Of a stretch of DNA of 64,000 nucleotides, positions 33,126 through 44,589 are shown one piece after another. Below the pieces are notes generated by a model. That model ran no database searches, was not told where the DNA came from, and worked only from the letters and a program-made list of their open reading frames with translations. The DNA lies in NCBI RefSeq assembly GCF_023091745.1, contig NC_068920.1:112805622-112869621 (forward strand), read 5' to 3'. Position 1 is the first letter of the stretch, and each line of letters starts with the position of its first letter. Both the position numbers and the translations under genes were made by a program. The DNA comes from Budorcas taxicolor. Taxonomy: Eukaryota; Chordata; Mammalia; Artiodactyla; Bovidae.

Positions 33126-35346
33126 TATATACATACATGACTTAGACAAGTTTTTTTGAGGTAGAATTTCTTCAAATTCAGCCTCTAGAGGCTGTATTCT
33201 CTATTATCACATTTAAATGTCCATTTCTTGCATATGATAAATTATGTATCCATAAAAATTATATCAAACACAAACAGAATAAAATGTCATGTATATGCTA
33301 AAACCACACATTACTGAGCAATATTTTCCATCAAAAAAACCTTCTAGATATTCTTAATTTTAAGCAATGTTAGTCTGACTGGATAATTTATAGCAAAATC
33401 ATATCACAAAGTAGCAGGCAAATGAACAAGAAAAAAAAGAGCGGAATATCTGTATATTGCAGTGAGGTACATTCAGAATATACTGCTGGATAAAAAAACA
33501 ATGTATATAAAATATGTTTGGAAGACTAAAATTTACCCCAAAGTGAAGTATTTTTATATTTAAATTTATTAAAACAAGTTTTTATTATACAAGCATTTTA
33601 TACATAAGACAAAATATTACCAACAAGAGAATGAAGGGATAAACGAAGATCTTATATTTAGAAGCTAGATTTCTTAGAATATATTTGTTTTGTAGATTTG
33701 TCTTTGTAACCAGAGAACTATTTTGCAAAGCTTTAACACACAATTAAATTCAAGATAATAATATAAATAAATGATGAGTGATTTGACACCAATGTGTATT
33801 GCTAGTTTTTAGCTATAACTGATGTGTTCCTTGAAGAAATGGCTCATTCTTGGTTCTGGAAAAAAATACATAACATAAGCTGAGAATCTCTTGTGATAAT
33901 AGAAAAGAAAAAATTAACAAAGACTATTAACATCATGTTTAATATTCAGGTGATACTATAAAGAAACATCTATTGGAAAACTAAGGGATACTTAGACATC
34001 AGTTAGGACAGTGGCAACAATGAACTGAATCACATAAGTTATGCTCACTTCCATAGACATATAATTATATTGATAACTCACATACAATTGCACAAACCAC
34101 TGTAAGACACCAGTGAATCAATTCATCATTATGAAAATTACAAATAAATAATCAATTATTTATAATATATCCCAAAGTAAGTTTTTAATCTTGTGAGTTT
34201 CTGCTGAATATAGGGGACTCAAGTTTCCCGCTTGATAGCATGTTGCACAAAGAAAAAGAACTAAATTTTGACACCTAGCAAAGAAGGTAACTCTAAAAGA
34301 AGGGTTGGGGGAATAAAATACCCCACTGAGAATTGAGAACTCATAATAACAAGCCAGCCTAAGAACACATTTGTGAGATTTTTATGCTGTCCATATCACT
34401 GGAAAAACCTTATATTATAAAGTATAGTCCTAGGTTAGAAGAGAAGCTGGCAAAACTAAAACTCCAGCAGGTCTTTTAAACCAGGCCATAAAATAAGCCA
34501 CACAAATAAAATTTTAAGAAAAAGTAGCACCTCATAGTCAAACATTTAAAAATAAAAGAAGGAAATAGGAACAGGAATTGAGAGATAGATAAAATAGACA
34601 AAATCAGATATTCAACAGTCCAGAGGTTAAAATTTACTATTGAAGATTGTGAGATAAGTAAGCCCACACTTCAGCTGCTGAAAGAATTTTACTCTCTTTA
34701 CAACTCTACTGGGAGATGACAACTGCAAAATTGAACTTGTTTTTCCTGGACCCTTCCCTATGCAATTTTTCACTTTACTGAGTTTGATCTGTATTGTTTC
34801 ATTGTAATAAACTATAACAATGAGTACGACAGCTTTTCTGAGTTCTTCTAGAAAATGATAGACCTTGAGTGTGGTGTCAGGGACTACCAAAACATTGAGG
34901 CAAAAAAGCATAAATGTGGCATCAAGAGAAAATGGAATGGTTAAATTCTGATTTCCCTGCATGGGAAAGGGACCAACTTGCTATGCAGTATATAAGATTG
35001 ATTTAGAACCTGACATGAAAAATGTATAAACTTGGGAGGAAATAATGATACTTCCATATAATAGGATAAGTCAAGTAGGACAAAGATCAGGTGGAAGCCA
35101 AAGTAGCATTAACAGAGTTCTTTACATTTCTGTTTCTGTAAGAGTTGCTTTTATTTACCAGACATAACTTTATTCCCACAAAGATGTTTTCTGTTGTGGA
35201 AAAACAAAAAAGTAAGTAAATAAATACAATGAGATTTTCAACTCTAGGACTAAGATCCACAGAAGGTTTTAGAAAGGAGACTGTGGGGTTACTACAACCA
35301 TCTTTGGCATCTGCTCTACCCACATCAAGCTCAAATGTATGGCTTT
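33126..35346. other. Unassigned AT-rich intergenic DNA, 2.2 kb
   Basis: No gene, RNA or young repeat recognised. The stretch 34735-34900 has a TGTAATAAACTATAAC phrase and resembles the 3' end of an old LTR-type or LINE repeat, not named. This is the longest stretch free of BovB and Bov-tA in the window. Confidence 0.45.
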
Positions 35347-35930
35347 CAGTTCAGTTCAGTTCAGTCGCTCAGTTGTGTCCGACTCTTTGCGACCCCATGA
35401 ATTGCAGCACGCCAGGCCTCCTTGTCCATCACCAGCTCCCGGAGTTCACTCAGACTCAAGTCCATCAAGTCCGTGATGCCATCCAACCATCTCATCTTTG
35501 GTTGTCCCCTTCTCCTCCTGCCCCCAATCCCTCCCAGCATCAGAATCTTTTCCAATAAGTCAACTCTTCGCATGAGGTGGCTAAAGTACTGGACTTTCAG
35601 CTTTAGCATCATTCCCTCCAAAGAAATCCCAGGGCTGATCTCCTTCAGAATGAACTGGTTGGATCTCCTAGCAGTCCAAGGGACTCTCAAGAGTTTTCTC
35701 CAACACCACAGTTCAAAAGCATCAGTTCTTGGTGGCTCAGCTTTCTTCACAGTCCAACTCTCACATCCATACACGACCACTGGAAAAACCACAGCCTTGG
35801 CTAGACGGACCTTTGTTAGCAAAGTAATGTTTCTGCTTTTCAATATGCTATCTAGGTTGGTCATAACTTTTCTTCCAATGAGTAAGCGTCTTTTAATTTC
35901 ATGGCTGCAGTCACCATCTGCAGTGATTTT
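35347..35930 (-). mobile_element. BovB LINE 3' end, young, 584 bp
   Basis: Minus-strand tail with repeated CAGTTCAGTT units, truncated at GCAGTGATTTT (35930). An open frame of 206 codons (35361-35981) covers the entire C-terminal domain without interruption and runs about 17 codons past the junction into flanking DNA. Low divergence marks it as recent. No clear TSD. Confidence 0.92.
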
Positions 35931-36229
35931 ACATCCATTAAAATATAAGTCCATACATTTCTGCACCAACTCCATTATCATCTATACAAGTTTTATACAG
36001 AATTTTAAGCTTTTACTTAGTTTCAATTTTCCAATATTCATAATGGAGATAAAAATACTATGTTATAATTCTATTTTAATACATAATGTTATTTAATGAT
36101 TATATGGGTTTTTTGTAAATTTCCAGTGAGATGATGCTTGTAAATCATTTAGCATGGTAACTAAAGAGGTGCACATACAGATTATGTAATAAGTATACTT
36201 CTAAGTATTTTAAGTATTGTTAGTATAGT

Positions 36230-36375
36230 TAGAGAAGGAGACGGGAACCCACTCCAGTATTCTTGCCTGGAGAATTGTTTTGGGCAGAGGAGCCTGGAGG
36301 GCTATAGTCCATGCGGTCACGAAGAGTCAAACACGACTGAGCAACTTCATTTTCTTTCTTTCTTTCTTCTTTCTA
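36230..36375 (+). mobile_element. BovA monomer with (TTTC)n tail, 10-bp TSD
   Basis: Plus-strand BovA body followed by a pyrimidine (TTTC)n tail at 36350-36370. TTAGTATAGT is repeated at 36220-36229 and 36376-36385. Confidence 0.93.
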
Positions 36376-36385
36376 TTAGTATAGT

Positions 36386-37684
36386 GGCAGTGAGTGCTTT
36401 GTAATCACTAGATCATCTTAGGCCTTAAAGGGATAGCTGTTCACAGTACAATAATAATAAGATAGAAGTTCATAGGGCCTTCGATGTTAGCCAGAAAGTC
36501 AATTATTATGGTTCTTTCTATCCTAAGCATACAGGCATCTAACTTTATAGCAGTTAATTGATTGCTTTGTAATTCTGTTCTAGAGACAAACAGAGAAACA
36601 CAAGGGACCCAGTTACACTTTATTCATAGATATGGAGATTTGAGTCCACAGCAAAAAGTAAACGAAGGTCAGAACACACCAGGAGTAAAACACATTCCCA
36701 AACTAGCTAAAGGCTAATCTGCTCAAGACATTTGTTAGTCATTCCCAATAAGGTATGCTGCCCTGACCCCTAAATGAGGAGTTAAAACTGAGAATGTGTC
36801 ATTCCAGACAGAGACCTGGAGACCGAGTGCTCCCAAGGGACTCTGAATTGAATAAAAAGGCCAGGAACAGAGAGAAGTTCAGTCTGCACAGTGAATCACC
36901 CTACAAAAGGTGGTCAATTATTTCTGGAGTTAGCAGAAACTTTTACTGCTCAAACAACCGCTGAATCCTAAACCAAAGCCTTTTTATTATTTGCCATTAT
37001 AATTACTTTTATTAGAACTGTAGATAAAATAAAAGGCTAAAAACAAAGAAATTATTATCATTATTGCATTCATCCATCCAGAGGTGGTTTAGTTTGTAAG
37101 CTATTAAAAAAGAGCAATAGTAGAATAGATCCTATAAAAGACACTAATTTGAAGAAGAAATGGCTTAAGGTGCTATGCAAACAAGCAATAACCTAATGAT
37201 ATGTAAATGCTTCTAGGAATGCTCCATAAATAGTTGGACACCTGGAGGGCAGAGGAGCAGATCAAGACGTAAAAGCCAAATATCCTCTTATCTTTATGAT
37301 ATGTGAGGATTTCTACTCAGGGACCATTTGCCAAGCCTACCCATTATTTACTTCTAAATTTAATTTGATTTTTAATGCATAAGGGAATTTTAAGTATTTT
37401 CCTGGTTTAATGATTCTTAAATAATATAGAAATCTGTTAAGAGTGGGGAAAAGGGTAGCAATTAAGTTTTCATTGGATAAAACTTAAATAGTGATTATTT
37501 TTTCAATAGTGACTGTGTGCCAAGAGCTGATTGCAGGAGCAATAGATATTAATATATTCAGGGAGAATAATTGGAAAAACAGAAAAGAGGAAAGGAGTAC
37601 TGAAATATAAGTTTGGAAATTAACTGAGATAATCTTTTCATTCCAAAATATTTCCTAAGAAAAGTTAAAATTCAGCTGAAATGT
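36386..37684. other. Unassigned intergenic DNA
   Basis: No transposon or gene recognised over 1.3 kb. The part at 36590-36960 is less AT-rich and may be an old decayed repeat. Confidence 0.4.
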
Positions 37685-37768
37685 TAAATCTTTATGTTGT
37701 ACACCTAAAAGTTACAAAATGTCCTATGTCCATTACATCTCAATGTTGTATCTTAATAGAGCTGAAAA
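37685..37768 (+). mobile_element. L1 3' terminal fragment
   Basis: The phrases TTTATGTTGTACACCTAAAAG and CATTACATCTCAATGTTG follow the end of older L1 3' UTRs on the plus strand. About 85 bp. Confidence 0.6.
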
Positions 37769-37817
37769 AAATCAGTTGAAAAGCAGAGCTTCTAACTATT
37801 GTGAGTAGCTGTAGTTT

Positions 37818-37944
37818 AGTAAGTAAGTGAAGTCATTCAGTCGTGTCCGACTCTTTGCGACCCCGTGGACTGCAGCCTACCAGGCTCCTCCATCCATGGG
37901 ATTCTCCAGGCAAGAATACTGGAGTGGGTTGCCATTGCCTTCTC
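37818..37944 (-). mobile_element. BovA monomer SINE, 11-bp TSD
   Basis: Minus-strand single unit with AGTAAGTAAGTGAAGTC linker. AGCTGTAGTTT is repeated at 37807-37817 and 37945-37955. Confidence 0.94.
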
Positions 37945-38158
37945 AGCTGTAGTTTGCTATACTGATAATAAACAGATTAGACCATCCCACCATTATTTGA
38001 ATCGAGGTATGGTGATCAAACAAAGAAATAAGAATGTGTATCAGGAGATTCAAAAAGTCTGAAGGCAATGAATATAAAACTGAAAACACCCTCCCCAGAA
38101 AAGTTAGGCTAGGAAAATATATTAATTAAAAATTTATGCTGTTATACTGACAGTCGTG

Positions 38159-38685
38159 TTCAGTTCAGTTCAGTTAAGTCGCTCAGTCATGTCCAACTCA
38201 TTGTAACCCCATGGACTGCAGCACACTAGGCCTCTCCATCCATAACCAACTCCCAGAGTTTACTCAAATTCATGTCCATTGAGTCGGTGATGCCATCCAA
38301 CCATCACATCTTCTGTCATCCCCTTCTGCCTTCAACTTTCCCAGTATCAGGGTCTTTTTGAATGAGTCAGGACATGACTGAAGCAACTTAGCAGCAGCAA
38401 CAGCAGCCAAAGTATTGGAGCTTCAGTTTCAACATCGGTCCTTCGAATGAATACTTAGGACTGATTTCCTTTAGGACAAACTGTGTGGATCTCCTTGCAG
38501 TCCAAGGGACTCTCAAGTGTCTTCTCCAACACCACAGTTCAAAAGCGTAAATTATTCAGTGCTTAGCTTTCTTTACAGATCAACTCTCACATCTATACAT
38601 GACTACTGGAAAAACCATAGCCTTGACTAGACAGACTTTTGCTGGCAAAGTAACACCTCTGCTTTTTAATATGCTGTCTAGGTTG
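38159..38685 (-). mobile_element. BovB LINE 3' fragment with a SINE-tail patch
   Basis: Minus-strand tail and C-terminal region, truncated in the RT C-terminal part near 38685. At 38371-38405 the expected ~17 bases (CTCTTTGCATCAGG region) are replaced by 35 bases of BovA 3' tail in the opposite sense. Confidence 0.88.
38371..38405 (+). other. SINE-tail patch replacing BovB sequence
   Basis: Reads GACATGACTGAAGCAACTTA then GCAGCAGCAACAGCA, the 3' end of a plus-strand BovA. It lacks a body and TSD. The entry point has GAGTCAG/GAGTCGG microhomology between BovB and BovA, and the exit falls in a shared GCC. Confidence 0.75.
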
Positions 38686-38737
38686 TGTTACTAGCTGTGT
38701 TACTGACTCCAAATTATCAGGAAATGATTATGATGTT

Positions 38738-38761
38738 TGATGATGATGATGATGATGATGC
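38738..38761 (+). repeat. (TGA)8 microsatellite
   Basis: Perfect trinucleotide run after ATGATGTT. Confidence 0.95.
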
Positions 38762-39070
38762 TACTATTTTCAAAATAGCCGATATTTGTGTCATATTAAC
38801 AAATATTAATATTTATTCTATTTATTTATATTAACTCTAATAAAAGAGGTAACTATAAAATAATTTTGGAGCATAGAGAATCTGAGAAGTGTAAAGAAAT
38901 ATTCAGTTTTATACCAGTTTTGCTATGGGTTTGTTTAGTAACCTTGCAAAAGAACACTTATTTTGCTCATTTTAAAGCAACAGTTCTGGATCCCAAAATA
39001 TGAAAAAATTTTTCTTGAACATTTATTGCTTTGGCATTTAATAATTCCTAAATTCATCAGTCCATGAATT

Positions 39071-39493
39071 GTGTACTTCCAGATGTTCAAGCTGGATTTA
39101 GAAAAAGGCAGAAGAATAGTACAGCCACTTTGGAGAACAGTGTGGAGACTCCTTAAAAAATTGCAAATAGAACTCCCTTATGACCCAGCAATCCCACTGC
39201 TGGGCATACACACCGAGGAAACCAGAATTGAAAGAGACACATGTACCCCAATGTTCATCGCAGCACTGTTTATAATAGCCAGGACATGGAAACAACCTAG
39301 ATGTCCATCAGCAGATGAATGGATAAGAAAGCTGTGGTACATATACACAATGGAGTATTACTCAGCCGTTAAAAATAATACATTTGAATCAGTTCTGATG
39401 AGATGGATGAAACTGGAGCCGATTATACAGAGTGAAGTAAGCCAGAAAGAAAAACACCAATACAGTATACTAACACATATATATGGAATTTAG
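39071..39493 (+). pseudogene. Chance BovB-L1 ORF2 fusion frame, 140 codons
   Basis: The first ~15 residues come from BovB sequence upstream of the junction. The rest is L1 ORF2 C-terminal protein (IELPYDPAIPLLGIHTEE, ARTWKQPRCPSADEW, MEYYSAVKN), ending at the natural ORF2 stop after HIYGI. The L1 part closely matches the minus-strand frame at 20034-20366. An artefact of insertion, not a gene. Confidence 0.85.
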
Positions 39494-39839
39494 AAAGATG
39501 GCAATGACGACCCTGTATGCAAGACAGGAAAAAAGACACAGATGTGTATAACGGACTTTTGGACTCAGAGGGAGAGGAAGAGGGTGGGATGATTTGGGAG
39601 AATGGCATTGTAAGATGTATACTATCATGTAAGAATCGAATCTCCAGTCTATGTCCGACGCAGGATACAGCATGCTTGGGGCTGGTGCACGGGGATGACC
39701 CAGAGAGATGTTATGGGGAGGGGGGTGGGAGGGGGGTTCATGTTTGGGAATGCATGTACATTCGTGGTGGATTCATGTCAATGTATGGCAAAACCAATAC
39801 AGTATTGTAAAGTAAAATAAAGTAAAAAAAAAAAGAAAA
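39117..39839 (+). mobile_element. Young L1 3' end inside BovB, 17-bp TSD with one mismatch
   Basis: Flanked by AGAAAAAGGCAGAAGAA (39100-39116) and the same with one A/G change (39840-39856). Contains the ORF2 C-terminus, a G-rich 3' UTR (GGGGAGGGGGGTGGGAGGGG at about 39715-39736) and a G-interrupted poly(A) tail at 39821-39839. It is 5'-truncated and younger than the BovB it interrupts. Confidence 0.95.
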
Positions 39840-41072
39840 AGAAAAAGGCAGAGGAACCAGAGATCAAATTGCCACCATCCGTTGCATCATCAAAAAAGAA
39901 AGAGAGTTCCAGAAAAAAAATCTACTTCTGCTTTGTTGACTATCTCAAAGAATTTGACTGTGTGGATCACAACAAACTGTGGAAAATTCTGAAAGAAATG
40001 AGAATATCAGACCACCTGACCTGCCTCTTGAGAAACCTATATGCAGGTCAGGAAGCAGCAGTTAGAACTGGACATGGAAAAACAGACTGGTTCCAAATCA
40101 GGAATGGAGTACCTCATGGCTGCATATTGTCACCCTGCTTATTTAATGTATATGCAGAGTACATCATGAGAAATGCTGGACTGGATGAAGCACAAGCTAG
40201 AATCAAGATTGCTGGGAGAAATACCAATAACCTCAGACATGAAGATAACACCACCCTTAAGGCAGAAAGCGAAGAAGAACTAAAGAACCTCTTGATGAAA
40301 GTGAAAGAGGAGAATGAAAAAGTTGGCTAAAACCTCGACATTCAGAAAACTAAGATCATGCATCTGGTCCCATCACTTCATGGCAAATAGATGGGGAAAA
40401 AATGGAAGCAGTGGCAAAATTTATTTCGGAGGGGCTCCAATATCACTGCAAATGGTGAATGCAGCCATGAAGTTAAAAGATGCTTGCTCCTTGGAAGAAA
40501 ATTTAAGACCAACCTAGGCAGCATATTGAAAAGCAGAGATGTTACTTTGCCAACAAAGGTCCATCTAGTCAAAGCTTTGGTTTTTCCAGTAGTCATATAT
40601 GAATGTGAGAGTTGGACTATAATGAAAGCTGAGCACTGAAAAATAGACACTTATGAACTGTGGTTTTGAAGAAGACTCTTGAGAGTCTCTTGGACTGCAA
40701 GGAAATCCAACCAGTCCATCCTAAAGGAAATCAGTCCGGAATATTTATTGAATAACTGATGCTGAAGTTGAAACTCCAGCACTTTGGCCACCTGATATGA
40801 AGAACTGACTCATTTGAAAAGACCCTGATGCTGGGAAAGATTGAAGGTGGGAGGAGAAGAGGGCAAAAGAGGATGAGACAGTTGGATGGCATCACTGACT
40901 CAATGGACATGAGTTTGAGTAAACCCTGGGAGTTGGTGTTGGACAGGGAAGCCTGGTATGCTGCAGTCCATGGGGTCGCAAAGAGTCGGACACGACTGAG
41001 TGACTGAACTGAACTGAACTGAATTCCTAAATTTGGGTTGCCATGTAGAGATAAAAAATAGTTCACAGAGAT

Positions 41073-41200
41073 TTGTGTGTGTGTGTGTTTGTGTGTGTAT
41101 GCATGCACGTGGGTGCATATGTGCGTTTTCTTTTCCTCTGAGATGGTAATCCACTATATATACATATATATATGTGTATACATATATATATATATGTTTA
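41073..41200. repeat. Compound GT-rich and (TA)n microsatellite
   Basis: (GT)n with TTT breaks at 41073-41098, GCATGCACGTG-type transition, then TATATACATATATATA at 41153-41196. Confidence 0.88.
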
Positions 41201-41255
41201 ATTCCAAATTTTGAACAAATATTTAAAAGTTCATTTTGCAATAAGGCAATTAACT

Positions 41256-41344
41256 TTTTTTTAAATTTTTATTTTTACTTTATTTTACTTTACAATACTG
41301 TATTGGTTTTGCCATACATCGACATGAATCCACCATGGGTGTAC
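41256..41344 (-). mobile_element. L1 3' terminal fragment
   Basis: Minus-strand: T-rich start, then TTTACTTTACAATACTGTAT, TGGTTTTGCCATACATCGAC and ATGAATCCACCATGGGTGTA, the last bases of the young L1 3' UTR (compare 39760-39820). Confidence 0.85.
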
Positions 41345-41463
41345 AGCAGTGGAAGAGAATCTATAGAAAGGAGTTAACCCTGATTCCTGAATCCCTGAAT
41401 CCCTGATAGCCTTTTTTTCACCCAGCCATGATTATAGCACACAGTACAGTCAGAGGAATGTGC

Positions 41464-41653
41464 TTGGGCTTAGTCGCACAGTTGTGTCCGACTGTCTGCA
41501 ACCCCTTGGAATGTAGCACACCATGCTCCTCTGTTCATGGTATTCTCCAGTCTATTGTTCCATGTCCAGTTCTAACAACTACTTTTTGACATGCATAAAG
41601 ATTTTTCAGATGGCAGGTCAGGTGTTCTGGTATTCCTATCTCTTTAAGAACTG
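41464..41653 (-). mobile_element. BovA/BovB chimera: SINE body joined to BovB RT segment
   Basis: Minus-strand BovA (41464-41551, ends GGTATTCTCCAG) passes without a gap into a BovB RT segment (41552-41653, TCTATTGTTCCATGTCCAGT to CTCTTTAAGAACTG). Same orientation. It could be an internally deleted BovB, a template switch during retrotransposition, or two abutting fragments. Confidence 0.7.
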
Positions 41654-41756
41654 CTTTTGTTCAAATCAGAGATCTGCTAATTATTATATGAAGTTAAGTT
41701 AGTTACTTTGCCTATTAATTGCTCAGTTCCTTATTCTTAAATGAAGCAGATGCCCA

Positions 41757-42513
41757 TTATTCAACCCAGCAATCCCACTCCTAGGTAATACATTAAGAGA
41801 AATGAAAACTTATGTCTAAATAACTCTATATTAATCAAAAATATCTGACATAGATAATTATTATCACTTTATTTGTAATCATCAAAAAGCAACCCAAAAT
41901 GTGCATTAATTTGTGGACAAATTGTGGTATATACATACTATAGGGTACTACTCAAGAATAAAGATGAATTGGTATTTGCAATAATGTGGATTAATCTTAA
42001 ATGCATTATGCAATATGAAAACTGACAAAATAAAATACCACATTTAAAAATCTCATTTATATAGTATATTGGATTCCAATGTGGCACAGCGGTAAAAAAA
42101 ATCCATCTGCCAATGCAGGAGACACAAGAGATATGTGTTGGATCCCTGGGTCAGGAAGACTCCCTGGAGTCAGAAATGGCAACCAACTTGAGTATTCCTT
42201 CCTAGAAAATTCCATGGACAGAGGAACCTGGCAGGCTGTAGTCTATGGGACCACAAAGAGTCGGACATGACTGAGCAACTGAGCACACACACATATAGTA
42301 TTATGGAAAGATAAAAGTATGAGGACATAATACAAACCAGTAGTTATCATGGGTTATGAGTAAAGAGAGGGTATGAACTCCAAAAGGGCCTGAGGGAACT
42401 TTTGGAGAGTAATGGACCTGTTGATTGGCATGTGATCATATAATTGAATGCATGTATCTAAGTTTATAGGAATACATATTAGCAAAAGGTGACTTTGTAA
42501 GTTATATCTCAAA
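41757..42513 (+). mobile_element. Old L1 (L1M-type) 3' end, split by a SINE
   Basis: Plus-strand ORF2 end (AACCCAGCAATCCCACTCCT near 41763, GGGTACTACTCAAGAATAAA near 41943) and 3' UTR after the SINE (TGAGGGAACTTTTGGAGAG near 42390, to the TAAGTTATATCTCAAA end). Confidence 0.82.
42068..42292 (+). mobile_element. Bov-tA SINE in the old L1, 9-bp TSD
   Basis: ATATAGTAT is repeated at 42059-42067 and 42293-42301. Full tRNA head and body. Confidence 0.93.
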
Positions 42514-42529
42514 GTTATATCACATAATT

Positions 42530-43021
42530 CAGTTCAGTTCAGTTCAGTCACTCAGTTGTGTCCGACTCTTTGAGACCCCATGAATAGCAGCACACCAGGC
42601 CTCCCTGTCCATCACCAACTCCCAGAGTTCACTCAGACTCACGTACATCGAGTCAGTGATGCCATCCAGCCATCTCATCCTCTGTCATCCCCTTCTCCTC
42701 CTGCCCCCAATCCCTCCCAGCATCAGAGTCTTTTCCAATGAGTCAACTCTTCCCATGAGGTGGCCATAGTACTGGAGATTCAGCTTCAGCATCATTCCCT
42801 CCAAAGAAATTCCAGGGCTGATCTCCTTCATAATGGACTGGTTGGATCTCCTTGCAGTCCAAGGGACTCTCAAGAGTCTTCTCCAACACCACAGTTCAAA
42901 AGCATCAATTCTTCAGCACTCAGCTTTCTTCACAGTCCAACTTCCACATTCATACATGACCACTGGAAAAACCATAGCCTTGACTAGACGGACCTTTGTT
43001 GGCAAAGTAATGTCTCTGCTT
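42530..43021 (-). mobile_element. BovB LINE 3' end, 15-bp duplication in flanks
   Basis: Young minus-strand tail (CAGTTCAGTTCAGTTCAGTC start) truncated at the CAAAGTAATGTCTCTGCTT phrase. AAGTTATATCTCAAA occurs at 42499-42513 and 43024-43038, but 16 extra bases (42514-42529, GTTATATCACATAATT) separate the left copy from the element. The region is an L1 tail. Confidence 0.9.
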
Positions 43022-43038
43022 ATAAGTTATATCTCAAA

Positions 43039-44589
43039 ACATTTAATTAAAGTGACATTATAAAGGTACATACAAATCCTAGCTATTATTATTGCCTTAA
43101 ACCCAATTCTTCATAATTGTAAATGGTGAAATTTTTATTAAAAATTATTTCAAGTAAAAAAGTAACATTTTAATAGCCTTTTAAGAAAATAGTAGGCTTT
43201 TTGGTTTAATAATAGTTTGGTTTATAGTAAGGCCCACCTGTTTCTATCATATTAAAAATAACTGCCATACTCTCAGGGCTGTGTTTTCAAGATAGATTCG
43301 TGTACTGAGGCTGTCCATGAGTTTTTGTGCCAAATGAAATCTAGACACAAATAAACCTAAAATGAGAAGGAAATCTTCTGACTTTTCAGAGGTGTCCAGT
43401 CGTTCTTCCAGAGTCCCCCAGCCTTCCATTCAGAGGCCAGGATCAGGACACCTATCCCACTTCCCCAGGGCCTTGCACTCTTTTGTCTCTACCTTCTCAG
43501 CACCTTCTCTTGGCTCTTTCCTTCCATATCTCAGTCTTCATATCCACCAAGCTCTGCAAGAGTTTTGATTTGTTAAACCTATCAAATCATTCCATCTCCT
43601 TTACATAGTGCCTGGATCAGAGGTGGATATAACCTGATACTCCCCTGGCCATAGGTAAGGAGCAGAGTAGAGTGGAGAAGAGCACAGTAGTTGTTCAGTA
43701 GTTGTGGGAGAGACCTCTCTATCTCTTTCTATCTCACCTATAGGTGTGATAATGTGCAGACAGATCCTGAAAGTACCACCACGTGGGAGGCCTGCCATGA
43801 GACAAAAGCCAACCAGACTACAACCTCTATCATTTCAGTAACCAATAAATTATCCATGTTGTTTAAGCCATTTGGAGTCAAATCCTTTACTGATAAAGAA
43901 AATCACTTCAGTCAATATATTTCCCATTAATATTCCAGTTTTACAAGTCCAATAAGATTTACAATGGTTTGGAGCTCAACTAATCTGATTATATATACAT
44001 TAAGTCCTTAGTGACATGTAATAAGAGATTCTCAAATACACATGCACATTTTAGTATACAATTTAGAAATCTTAGAGTTTTTTGTTCAATGAAAATTACA
44101 CAAAGGGGGTAGGTCTTATAAACATGTTTTTTTTTTATGGACATTTTTTGAAAATCTACATAAATACTGTCTTACAAAAATTTTCTTTGTTATCTAAATT
44201 TCAAAATAGTGAAATACATCTGTAGTTCTTTACCTCTGTTTTCTAACAACAAATGGATGTCGTATAGATTAAAAATGTACAACTTCTTTGGCTTATAAAA
44301 ATTAATAAAACTACTTAAAATTTGGACAAGGATGTCTGAATTAATGCAGAGACTGTGAGCTAATTTCATTAATATTTTTTTAAACTCTGAAAACAAAATG
44401 ACTACTAAAGCTTCAAAAAGAGTATATCAGACACCTAGCACCAACCCCAGTTCTTTTTAAAGGGAAACAAAAATTGAGAGGAGTTATCTTCATGGGTGAA
44501 AATAAAATAAGCTACTTACTATACACTAGTGTCCTAGGATTTTCCAGAACTAGCATTTATTGTTTGTTTGTTTATATTATATCTGTGGA
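43039..44589. other. Unassigned DNA with a less AT-rich block at 43380-43830
   Basis: No transposon recognised. The block 43380-43830 has higher GC and open frames of 60-79 codons on both strands (43362-43568, 43691-43930 plus; 43601-43798 minus) but no domain I recognise and no clear exon structure. Confidence 0.4.

Larger units (their letters stand above)
39055..41021 (+). mobile_element. BovB LINE, 5'-truncated, 12-bp TSD, split by a young L1
   Basis: AATTCCTAAATT at 39043-39054 and 41022-41033 bounds the element exactly. Blocks 39055-39116 and 39840-41021 hold the RT from just before motif A to the (TGAAC)n tail, 1.24 kb once the L1 is removed. Motif C reads HEDN instead of YADD near 40235. 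A 153-codon frame at 39869-40330 is the RT core and ends at a stop after KVG. Dead copy. Confidence 0.94.

Noticed and set aside
35422..36096. 224-codon plus-strand frame
   Set aside because: Antisense shadow of the BovB C-terminal coding sequence on the minus strand; no similarity of its own.
43691..43930. 79-codon frame as a coding exon
   Set aside because: No recognised domain, no conserved splice pattern that I can support from sequence alone; kept only as a compositional finding.
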